Below are positions 19,553 through 64,000 of a stretch of DNA of 64,000 nt, piece after piece. The stretch is from NCBI GenBank assembly GCA_021613335.1, contig JAJTWR010000473.1, positions 33,501 through 97,500 of the forward strand, in the 5' to 3' direction. The notes under the pieces were generated by a model. It worked only from the letters and a program-made list of their open reading frames with translations. It made no database searches and was not told the origin of the DNA. Position numbers and translations under genes: made by a program. This DNA comes from Whitmania pigra. Lineage: Eukaryota; Annelida; Clitellata; Hirudinida; Haemopidae. How positions within the stretch are numbered: position 1 is the first letter of the stretch; each line of letters opens with the position of its first letter.

Positions 19553-20226
19553 GAATTTCAATTAAACAGTTTAATAATAAATTCAATTACAACTAGTTTA
19601 ATTACAACTTTAATGTAATTCTATTTAAATATTTGACGCATTTGCGCATATCTGAAACCAGCTCAAAAGAGCCATTCCCTGAATCTAACTTCTGCACGAG
19701 CAGTTTCTACGGTTGTTCAGTCTGTTACATATTTTGATAGTTTTGGACAAGTATTTTTAGCCTTTTGTTGAAGAAATAAAACACTTTTTTGAATTTTTGA
19801 ACTTTTTGAGTTTGTATGATTAAAAGGCCTGCGCCTTTAGAATGAAACTTTCTAAGGCATTAACAGTAATTTTCTGCTTTTCATCAATTTCTTAAAACTA
19901 TATGCAATGCCTACAAGCAAATTCATTTTAAGATTTTGCACATATAAAGCTTATATTTGCTATTGCTTCATTACCAACCTTTGTTAATCAAACTTAATCA
20001 AAGTCTCAAGAGAAATTCAAATTTTTTGGGTCGCTTGACATTTAGGAAAGAAGGAAAAAGGTCACCTCATAAAATTTGATGAGGTTTGCCCCTTGGAAAA
20101 ACTGAAACATCATTATCATCATTATCATTATTATTAGCAGGTATCTCGGATGACCCTTTCCTTCTGGACGGTGTGTCCTAACGAGCTGCTAGGCACGTTA
20201 AATCTGGAGTGGGTAGAAGGATGGAT
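19553..20226. other. Segment present only in copy 1
   Basis: Copy 2 reads from the sequence matching 19,552 almost directly to that matching 20,227 (near 33,133-33,145). These ~680 bp are AT-rich with CAT/ATT runs near 20,110-20,135. No terminal repeats or coding sequence recognised. Confidence 0.6.
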
Positions 20227-20383
20227 GGCCTACCAGCCAGCATAAGTGATACTGAAATCATATCTAAATGGTATTCCCAGGGAGACTTTTGTCAAAGAAT
20301 ATGGAAACATTGCTGTACCTTTTACTGTGCATTACTAACACGACGTTATAAATGGTAATTCGAGCATTACTAATTATACAATT

Positions 20384-20531
<148 letters not shown>

Positions 20532-20745
20532 AAATAACAATGTATAATGTAATAATTTATTAAAATTATTTTTAAAATAAGTTCTCGGGTTATCCATAGC
20601 AGGCTACGTATTGTTGCCACATGTTTATCTGGCAACCACCTATATTGAAATCCAAGCTGCAAGCATTGATAAGCAAACATGCACACCAATCAGAACAATG
20701 AACATTCACAACTCCGCCGAACCACAAAAATTATCAAAGCAGTTA

Positions 20746-21040
20746 AGACATATTGAAGAACTGAATGGATATATTGAAGAACTGAATGAACATATTGAAG
20801 AACTGAATGAACATATTGAACATATTGAAGAACTGAATGAACATATTGAACATATAGAAGAACTGAATGAACATATTGAACATATTGAAGAACTGAATGA
20901 ACATATTGAACATATTGAAGAACTGAATGGACATATTGAACATATTGAAGAACTGAATGGACATATTGAAGAACTGAATGGACATATTGAAGAACTGAAT
21001 GGATTTATTGAAGAACTGAATGAACATATTGAAGGTGTTG
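20746..21040. repeat. 21/30-bp minisatellite replacing an anosmin exon
   Basis: Units of 21 bp (core GAAGAACTGAATGAACATAT) alternate with 30-bp units carrying an extra CATATTGAA, about 12 in all. In copy 2 only four units lie at 33,930-34,030, immediately upstream (on the minus strand) of the FNIII-4a exon acceptor. In copy 1 the array abuts CAAAGCAGTTAA and the exon with about 365 bp is gone. The array is open in several frames only because its periods are multiples of three. Confidence 0.9.
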
Positions 21041-21788
21041 TTAGGTGAATGTTTGGATGCCTGGATATCATCATTTAACATCAGCTGACAAAAAGCTGTT
21101 ATCAGGCATTATTTGCGAGTTGTTTTGGCTCAGGAAGAATAAATTGAATTTGTAAATAATGTGCCAGCTAATTAATCTAATGAAAGCCTGGGAAAAGTCT
21201 GTTGTCACAAGTTGTGACTCACAACCATCATCGCTATCATTACAACCACCACTACTATCATCATCACCACCACAAACACTATAGTTATCATCACCACCAT
21301 TAAAACAACAACCACAATCATGACAAGCACCGTCATCACTATAACCACCACAAGCAATGGCATCATCACCAAGGTCACGAGGTTTCAAGACCCGATGTTA
21401 ATACGACGCAGAAAATTAAACTCTGACGAGTCATGACACTTCTCAGCTTATTTGTCCGATGACGACAATTAGTGCCATTAAAAGCTCGGAAACAACACCT
21501 CGTTGGCGTCGATTTCCTACAAATGGATAAAAAAAAGCGGGTGGAGGGAACGAGAGACAATGGAAGATATTAAAAAACAAAAAATAAAAATAAAAAAATA
21601 AGAAAGATATCAAAACATATAAAAAACGAAATGTGATAAGACATAAGAAAGATGAGATATAAAAAATAAAAAAAACAGATAAGATATGAAATCAAAGGCA
21701 ATGCGTGAGATTGAGATAAATAGTTAAAGAGTTAGATAGACAGATAAATAGATTAATAAAAGGATAGATAAAAGAGATAACATGCAAG
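21041..21788. other. Duplicated anosmin intron segment
   Basis: Matches 34,031-34,786 almost base for base; AT-rich, non-coding, with AAAAATAAA-rich stretches. Ends at the tandem-duplication junction. Confidence 0.6.
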
Positions 21789-22732
21789 AGCAAGACAAGA
21801 CCACTTTATTAGAACTGAAACTAGCGGTAACTTCGACTCGAAACGTAAATAAATTCTAGGTCACATACAACTAAAAGTATGCCACAATATTCATGCGAAC
21901 ACATTGTTTATTTCTCGTTCTGTTCAATAAAAGAAAAAAAATGGTAGTATCATTAGGGGTACCGGAAAAACCTGTCCCGAATTTTGTTTGGAATAATAAT
22001 AACAAAAATAATAGTATCCATCACTAGATATTACCTATGAGCATCTGCTTGGGAGCTTTTTAATCCTCCTTTCAAAAAAAATTAACATCTTTAGAAGAAA
22101 TAAAGGATTTAAACTTCGCTTCAATCTCAAGAACTTTTATAATTTATTTATTATCTATTATTTATTAACCTTATTTATATTATTATTGATATTATTTTAT
22201 TAAACAGTTTTAATTACTATGCCTTAGTTAAGTTTCACTAGGTAATACTGTATTTCTATGTTTATTTTGAAAGCAGAAAACTCGTAAACAAAGCAGAATA
22301 ACTTTTAATATAATGGAAAAGAAATGCACTTGAAGAATTTTCCCCTCGAATTCGATACATAAATCACAAAAAAAACTAAAACAGGTCAAAATTCACATTT
22401 TAAATAGTCCGCCAAGTGTAAAGCACGGATACATTCACATCTTGTTGTATCTTGTTGTGAATCAATAAATGCAGTATACTCCAAAGATTAGTGAAGAAGT
22501 TGAATATTTGTATAGCATAAAGAGCTTCCATTGAGTAAAGAGACTTTTGAAAATTACTACAAGCCTAAAATCTAAATTCTACTTGATGTTGATAAATCCA
22601 CAAACTACAAAAACTGATTCAAAGGTGTTATTTTAAACTTTTATTACATCATACGTAAAGCAAGTTGTAAATTCAGTGTCTGTTGAGAAACATAATACAT
22701 TATAAAAAATAGCGTAATATGACCATAGTTCG

Positions 22733-24132
22733 TCAAAAGTCACCAAAAACCTGAAATTCACAGAGACTCAAATAACCACCATATATCGGATCAGCTGGCA
22801 TTTGATGGACGATAACGTATCTGGCAGAAGGAGTGTCAGCCTGGCAATAAACTTCAAACCATTGACCATTGGGAAGAGGTCCCAGGTAGATGCCACATAT
22901 GGGGTAGTTGATGGGTGTTCTGGTGGGTGTCTTAATCAACCAGGAATCATTCGTTGTTCCAATCGTAAGATTTTTGTATCTAATTCCTTAGTTGAATAAA
23001 TTATTTTTTTTTTACTGTGATGTTACTTTTGTTGTTATTAACTTTTAATTTTTGAATTAATATATAGAATTTCCATTGAAAGAAAATTTTAATGTTGAAT
23101 AGTATTTTACCAGTGCAAGGTAAATAAGTAATTCAGATCAAATTTTTCGTTTAATACAATTTACTTGAACGAGCATTTTCGATGGTTGTGCATAAAACGC
23201 ATGCCTTAAGTGTCTGTGCTCAGCATTTTGAAACTGATTTGAAAACAATTATTTAATTAACTGCAAAACTCACTAATGTCAAATATCTCTGTAGTCCTGG
23301 CTAAGACGCGTACGTAGACGATGTTGACAGTGTACACCAAATCCACCATGAACCAGTTATTTCCAGAATCACCTTCATTAGTATGAGTGCAAAAACCTCC
23401 ATTTGGAACTGTTAGTAACAGGCCATCAACGGCCAACCAAGAATACAAGGGTTTTGTTCCAAATAAGATAGTTGTACTTTGGCAGGTTTGGCGGTATTCA
23501 GCCAAGTTTTCAGCTGTTTCAATTTCAGTTAATTACTTTTGAAAATTATGGATCTGTGGCATAATATTTTAAAACAAATGAATGATTAAATGGAAACTTA
23601 TCTGCATTTTTAAAATACAATAATTTTCTAAGGTTATAGCCTTTAAAATCCGTATGGATAATGATTATACTCTAATTAAAAAAAGTAATTATTGAAGTAG
23701 AAATTTTCTTACTTTTTAAATAACGAATTTTCGGATAAGACTGAGGGATAAAAAGTGTTTTTAGTCATATTAGCACGTAATACTTAAAATGCATAAAACG
23801 TTTATAATATAAAAAGGTGAAAATATCAACTGAATGAATACCTGGTAATGAGTGCAAAGATTGCTTCCCTTAATTATGTAAGGTAAAAAATCAAATAATT
23901 GGCATAATCTTATGGTTCTCCAGTAGTTGAAACTGACGCAAGATGATCGTCTGATGCAATGAATAGCGCAACGCTTGTAGCTATCAATGCCTTTTTCACT
24001 GTCAAATGGAATATCTTCAGAACACCCAGTATTTCCTTTGCAATCATATATTTTTCTAAATTTTTTAGAATTCTCCAATGCCCAGACACAGATTGATAAC
24101 AGTAATATACTAAAAATCGTTTGAACATACAT
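22733..24132 (-). CDS. Secreted PAN + F5/8C lectin-like protein, gene 3
   Basis: Exons (minus strand): 24,132-23,842, micro-exon 23,740-23,713, 23,513-23,274 and 22,986-22,733. The total of 813 nt is in frame, 270 residues. Signal peptide MYVQTIFSILLLSICVWA, PAN-like module (RCAIHCIRRSSCVSFNYW), linker SYPKIRYLK, then an F5/8C fucolectin-type domain ending YLSLCEFQVFGDF. All splice sites are GT-AG and phase-consistent. It is the duplication partner of gene 1 and looks fully intact. Predicted to be secreted and to bind an extracellular glycan or surface; no ligand can be assigned. Confidence 0.82.
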
Positions 24133-24206
24133 AATCAAATTAAATATTTAAAATCGCAATTTAACAAATATTTTTCTGTCACATATTATCGACGTGAGCC
24201 ACCTTG

Positions 24207-24216
24207 CCTTTATAAA
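24207..24216 (-). promoter_or_regulatory. TATA-like box upstream of lectin gene 3
   Basis: TTTATAAAGG on the minus strand, 75-85 bp before the ATG at 24,132, as in genes 1 and 2. Confidence 0.55.
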
Positions 24217-24556
24217 TCAAATTAGTTGATATGCAATGCGTGCCAGCCATAGATCATCCATCCATCCAAAGAAGAGATAGCATTTTTGGTCGACGAGGCT
24301 TTTGAAAGCACAAATTGCAATTGGACACTGTTTAATCGATATACCATTTGTCTAATTCGTTTTCTTTGATGTAAGATATTATTTTAAAAGTGTTTCAGAG
24401 GCTTTAAATTAAATTTTTATTAAACCGCAATTTTCTTGTAAATTGGGTGTCTGTGGAAAAATAATCGGTGCAATTATTTTTGGGAATTATTCTTTTCATT
24501 CCTTAGTATTTTGAACCTGATTTAAAAACAATGATTCACTTGGCTGCAAAATTCAC

Positions 24557-25396
24557 GGTCTTTAAAAATGATTGCAATCGTTGCTAAGAGACGCACATAA
24601 TCAATGCTGACAGTGTACACCAGATCCACCATGAACCAGTTATTTCCAGAATCACCTTGATTAGTGTGAGCGCAAGTGCCTGCCAAAACATCAGTAACTA
24701 ACAGGGCATCCACTGCCAACCCGGAGTACAGAGTTTGATTTTCCAAAATCAACGTTGTACTTTCGCATGTTTTTCGGTATTCAGCTGTTTGAAATTGAGT
24801 TAGTTTTGGAAATTAATTGTGGCATTATATTTTGAAGCAAATGATGAATTAGATGGCAACTTTTCTGCATTTTTTCAGTACAATAATTGTCTATGGTTTT
24901 GATCTTAGGAGCTGCTTCAAAACGTTAATATCCATACTTCTTGGAAAATTAGTATACTTTAATTAAATAATGAAGTAAAGAATTTTTTACTTTTTAAGTA
25001 ACAATTTTTTGGATCAGATTGCGGGAATTTAAAAGGTAATTTTAGTTATATAAGCACGAAATACTTAAAATGTAAACAACTTTTATAACACAAAAAAGTG
25101 AAAAATATCAAGTGAATGAATACCTGGTAATGAGTTCAAAAATTGTTTCCATTAATTATGTAAGGTAAAAAGTCAAATAATTGGCATAAACATGTGGTTC
25201 TCCAGTAGTTGAAGCTGACGCAAAATGCTCTTCTGATGCAATGAAAAGCGCAACCCTTATAGTTATCGATGCCTTTTTCACTGTCAAATAATTGGCATAA
25301 ACTTGTGGCTCTCTGGTAGTTGAAACTTCCCTTATAGTTAACATGGGCATTCACGATTGATAACAGAAATATATTAAAAATCGTTTGAACATACAT
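24557..25396 (-). pseudogene. PAN + F5/8C lectin pseudogene (gene 4)
   Basis: Minus strand. Exon 1 (from ATG 25,396) keeps a start and part of a signal peptide, but the first half of the PAN module is replaced by a partial duplicate of its end (TSLCQLFDSEKG then TCLCQLFDFLP). Its last Cys codon is mutated to a stop (TGA at 25,136-25,138) just before THYQ. The micro-exon (about 24,990-25,018) keeps its 28 nt, but its acceptor AG is now AA. Exon 3 (24,784-24,557) is intact and ends IIFKD. No exon 4 lies between it and gene 3, and the upstream TATA box is missing. Four independent lesions make this a pseudogene. Confidence 0.85.
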
Positions 25397-25439
25397 AAGT
25401 AAATTAAATTATGTTTTTGGAGGATTGATTTACGAATAG

Positions 25440-28200
25440 TAAAATCTTATTACGAAAGTAGCTGGATTATTTCGTATTTTAAAATTTAATGTGCATGTGT
25501 AATAAAATGACAAATACATGGCTATTATCTTTAACTCATATTTTCATAATTATTTTAAAATTATGAATATGCATATCTATGAATCTAAAAGCAGATATTT
25601 GTGTCTTCTTGACACATAGATAAAGTCAACAAATATTATTGATATGATTGTATTATCATTAATAATTTATCATAACATAATATTTATTTTTGAGTATATT
25701 ATTATTGCTGTTGCTGTTACATTGTGGCTCACATTTGGAGGCACGAAAATCGCTTTTCTCATTTTACAGCATATACTGAGCCAACCATATTTATAATATC
25801 ATTTACTTGGAATGTAATTTGAGTGTCTTGTATCTTATGAGATCTGTTATTAGTTCCCTTCAAGATCTCAAAAAGATCGCCATAAATTGTTTGTATGAAA
25901 CCACCACACAGCTTCTAACTAATCATCTAAACTTTATTGTTTTTTGCTCCCTTAGCAGAGGTGTTTTTGAGAAAAATGTCCTTTCCGTATTTCCCGATAT
26001 GTGTTTTTATGATTCAATTGACTAACCTAGTTAATATTTATCGAAAAAATATAAGTGCACAGGAAGGTTCGGTGGATCACTTAAACCGGAGACTTTCTCC
26101 TGGTTTCCTGCAATGCCTTCTTCAAACTTGTTCTTCTGGCTCCTAATCAATTACAAACATGATTTCCAAGACATTGCATCTGAATTTATATATGTTCTTC
26201 AATTTCCACACCGACGCTGTTAGCCAAAGTGATTTCTTCCTTTTGAAGCTTAAGACATTTTGTGTTAAATGCTCATTTTAATAATTACAATCTCATAAAT
26301 ACACTACATTAGCACCTGCATGATATATAATATATATATTTAATCGCTAGGTAAATTGCTAAGATGCTAAATTGTATTTTGTTCGATAGTTTAAATTGCT
26401 TCGCACCTGCCACCTCGCGCTTACCCAAAAACCAAACGTAATTTTGTAAATGTTTGAAATTTTTAATAATTTAACCATTTTGATATTCCAGAAATATAAA
26501 CTAAGATTCATTCCCACGGCTTCTCTGGCACCTCCCAAAACGCCTCCAGACAGCATCGACGAGTACCCACTGCAAACTCCTCAATCCTTAAAAGCGTTTC
26601 AATGAAGCATTGGTTCTCCACAGGTAACTAAGGTCACACTAAGGTGATATTAAAAATGTCATATTTTTCAACAAATGAGACGACAGGTCCTAAAGTTGTG
26701 ACGAATGAAAATTTGTCCAGCAAATAATTTTTTTAGAGCTTCAAAACTATAACCCATTGTGAGTATTTTTATGCAATATCTCCATGACCAATCGTAAGTC
26801 ATCGTAATGTCATCGATATACAAAAAATGTCAAGCGATAACCATGGCCAGGAAATGAAATGAGAAAGCAAATGATTACATACGACAGTTATAAATAGATG
26901 GACAGGTGATCATCAATAATGCGCTCGTCTGATTGTGTAAATGTTTCAACGCATTCGTAGGTGCGTAGCTTCACAACAATTATGAAATTACAATTATATA
27001 TTAGAATTACAATTACAGACATTCATTCTTCTCTTCCAGCCAGTGTAAATCTCGCAAAATAGTCAAAATGAGGACAGTTTTTGGACAGATTTAGTTCCAG
27101 AGGAAGCAATTAGGACCTCTGATAAGTTGAAACAAAATACTGTTAAAACGTTCAGTATTTACGAGCGACTGAAATACAAAATGGCGATCCAAGTTTTTAC
27201 GAGATTTTACATTCAATTTGTTAAAAAACAACAGAAATTGACGAATAATACTAGCAGTAACAAGAAATTACGTCAAAAGGGTTCGAATAAAAATTCTTAC
27301 AAATTCTGCGAAATCCAAATCCAAGGACCAGATTTAAAAAAGAATTAAATCCTTAAAAGTGCTTAAATAGAAATCATTGTTAAGCCACCATTATCGTTAT
27401 CATCACACTATCATCATCATTACCACCACCACCACCTTAGTCCTAAGGACATTAGCGGATGGCATCAAAACGATCAACAGAATATTTAAAAAGAGAGCGA
27501 CTGATAAAACATGAAATTATGATAATGATTGCGCTGACTAATGACGCACAATCGTACCGAATTTAGGAAGATGCTAGAAATTCTTTTCAGACGTGCAGGT
27601 AATCAATAATACTTAACAATTTAGATTAATAATTAAAAATTAATTATACTTAATAATTAAGATTGCTTCACGATTAATATTAACGATTATTAATGCGGGA
27701 ATAATATTGATTAAAAATCACTAATCAATAAAAATTAGTATAATTCATGGATTAATAATATTTAAGATCAATCAGTCAGTAGCTGTAAATAAACCGCCAC
27801 AACGCCCATCACCATGATCGAGATGGTGATGATGATGATGACGGAAATAATCTGGAATAATTAATATTATCATGCAGCAATAACCAATGGTTATAATAAC
27901 TTTCTATTGCAGACAATGGCTATGATATGATAGCTGTGGCGATGGTGATAATGATACTGTTGATGATAACGATGTTGAACACGATGATGGTGAATACAAC
28001 ATCAAATGCAAATATATATTCACGGTTTACAGTCGGCAGCTTAATGATCATCACCATCATTATCATCATTACCTCGTAATGAAAATTACTGTTTACAATT
28101 ACTCACCATTGATTAAAATTTCCATTAAATTTGTAACTTATAATTTCCACAAAATCATTATCCATTCGCAAAAGACAAAAGGCATCAGCAAACCCAATTG
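25440..28200. other. Region found only in copy 2
   Basis: About 2.8 kb without a counterpart in copy 1. Mostly AT-rich, with CAT/ATT runs toward the right end that start the next shared block. Two short exon-like open stretches on the plus strand (26,063-26,223 and 26,492-26,605) are noted separately. No transposon ends recognised. Confidence 0.5.
26492..26605 (+). other. Possible terminal exon of an unknown gene
   Basis: After a consensus acceptor (TGATATTCCAG) 38 codons are open: KYKLRFIPTASLAPPKTPPD then SIDEYPLQTPQSLKAFQ and a TGA. Proline-rich, locally higher GC and good codon texture suggest a real C-terminal exon, but I recognise no family and found no convincing partner exon. A second open stretch at 26,063-26,223 (after GTGCACAG) could be unrelated. 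Confidence 0.2.
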
Positions 28201-28461
28201 CTTCACTATCATCATCATCATCATCATCGTCATCATCATCATCATCATCATCACTACCACCTCCATAATCATCATCATCAACAAGATAATCGTAATCACA
28301 ATTTTTGGAAGCCAATGAGATGTCACACAGGCAGACGGATTACGACACTTGTTAATCATTACGACGACGACGACAGCAACGACGGTAGCGACAGTCGCAA
28401 CAATAGCAACGAAGTTTCATCAATGGATGGTTTGTGACGTATCATTATCACCATTCACGAA

Positions 28462-28492
<31 letters not shown>

Positions 28493-28584
28493 GTCATCGT
28501 CACTTCCGATCAGCAACAACAACAACAACAGATATATAGATTGCAACGTCATGACAACACCTCTGATTATGATGACGACGACCT

Positions 28585-63491
<34,907 letters not shown>

Positions 63492-64000
63492 CTGGATAAG
63501 AGGATGAGTTATGTTGGAGCGATCCGTGTCACTAATGGTAGAAGGGTAGTCTCTCGTTGGCGGTCACTCACTCACTCACTCACTCACTCACTCACTCACT
63601 CACTCACTCATTCAAGAAATTAATTTGAACATTACTAATTAAATAATTGCATTCATCACAGACACATTTAAAAATAATAAATAATTACATAATGGCCCTA
63701 CATTCACGGGCAAACCGTTCTACCATCTTCCGGAGTTTGTCCGGTGCAAACCCGATGGTTGGTACTAGCGCTTAAGAATGGGCATGTATAAGAATCAGAG
63801 AAACAACCATGGGACTTCTCATTGACAGGTTCATTAAAGAAAAGTTTTTTTTATCCATTCCTTACTTTTTCTCTCGTTCCTCAGTGACAGGACGGATGGA
63901 GAGAAGGATGAAGAAAAAGTAAGTGTCAGACAAAGATCATCATCATCATCAACAACAACAACATCGTCATCACCATCAGCAGCACCTGAGTGTGCGGGTA
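63492..64000. other. Anosmin intron at the window edge
   Basis: Contains a (CACT)n array at 63,562-63,611 and a GC-richer non-coding patch at 63,700-63,780. No exon could be supported. Confidence 0.5.

Noticed and set aside
20611..21048. 145-codon plus-strand ORF with EELNEHIE heptad-like repeats
   Set aside because: It is the 21/30-bp minisatellite read through; three frames are open because the periods are multiples of three, and the array is short and non-coding in copy 2.
26063..26223. Similarity of one open stretch to serine carboxypeptidases
   Set aside because: Only a short SNLFFW-like match in the wrong context; no catalytic or flanking motifs.
63960..64000. Possible upstream anosmin exon at the window edge
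   Set aside because: A CTCAG-GTGCTG donor-like site exists on the minus strand, but too few codons are visible and no WAP cysteine pattern can be read.

Overview
This is eukaryotic, metazoan DNA: AT-rich, with split genes, several transposon classes and very long (AAT)n and (ATC)n microsatellites. The main gene is a homologue of anosmin-1 (ANOS1/Kal-1), read on the minus strand across most of the window. Gene content and repeat style suggest an invertebrate, perhaps a lophotrochozoan such as an annelid or leech. The species is an inference that the sequence alone cannot settle.

Layout. 0-5.4 kb: a hAT transposon end, then a decayed LINE (1.5-5.4 kb) split by a second hAT element with a perfect 8-bp target duplication. 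5.48-34.79 kb: a tandem segmental duplication, copy 1 = 5,484-21,788 and copy 2 = 21,792-34,786. Each copy holds (left to right, all genes on the minus strand) small secreted PAN + F5/8-type-C lectin-like genes, the last exons of the anosmin gene, and an intronless 642-codon gene for a double MNK-like kinase (pseudokinase then kinase). Copy 1 also carries a 2.5-kb internally deleted Ty3/gypsy-like element, an inserted block with a GC-rich minisatellite and a hAT end, and several expanded repeats. 34.8-63.5 kb: the remaining anosmin exons, encoding fibronectin III domains 1 to 4 with large introns. One intron holds an almost full-length LINE whose 5' end is inverted; another holds a decayed LINE. 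51-59.5 kb: a very large intron with a SINE-like unit, a hAT transposase relic and a dispersed, partly inverted repeat family. The signal peptide, Cys-box and WAP exons expected for anosmin must lie beyond 64,000.

How it fits together. The duplication copied the 3' end of anosmin, the nested kinase gene and the downstream lectin cluster. The two copies then decayed in complementary ways. Copy 1 lost the first FNIII-4 exon, apparently through expansion of a 21/30-bp minisatellite, but keeps an in-frame second FNIII-4 exon. Copy 2 keeps the first exon, but its second exon is one base short and goes out of frame. Both kinase ORFs are intact and differ at about 16 of 642 residues, concentrated in the interdomain linker. 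Of four lectin genes, two look intact, one is an in-frame chimera and one is a pseudogene. All splice sites were read by eye; they are supported by phase agreement and by comparison between copies, not by transcripts.
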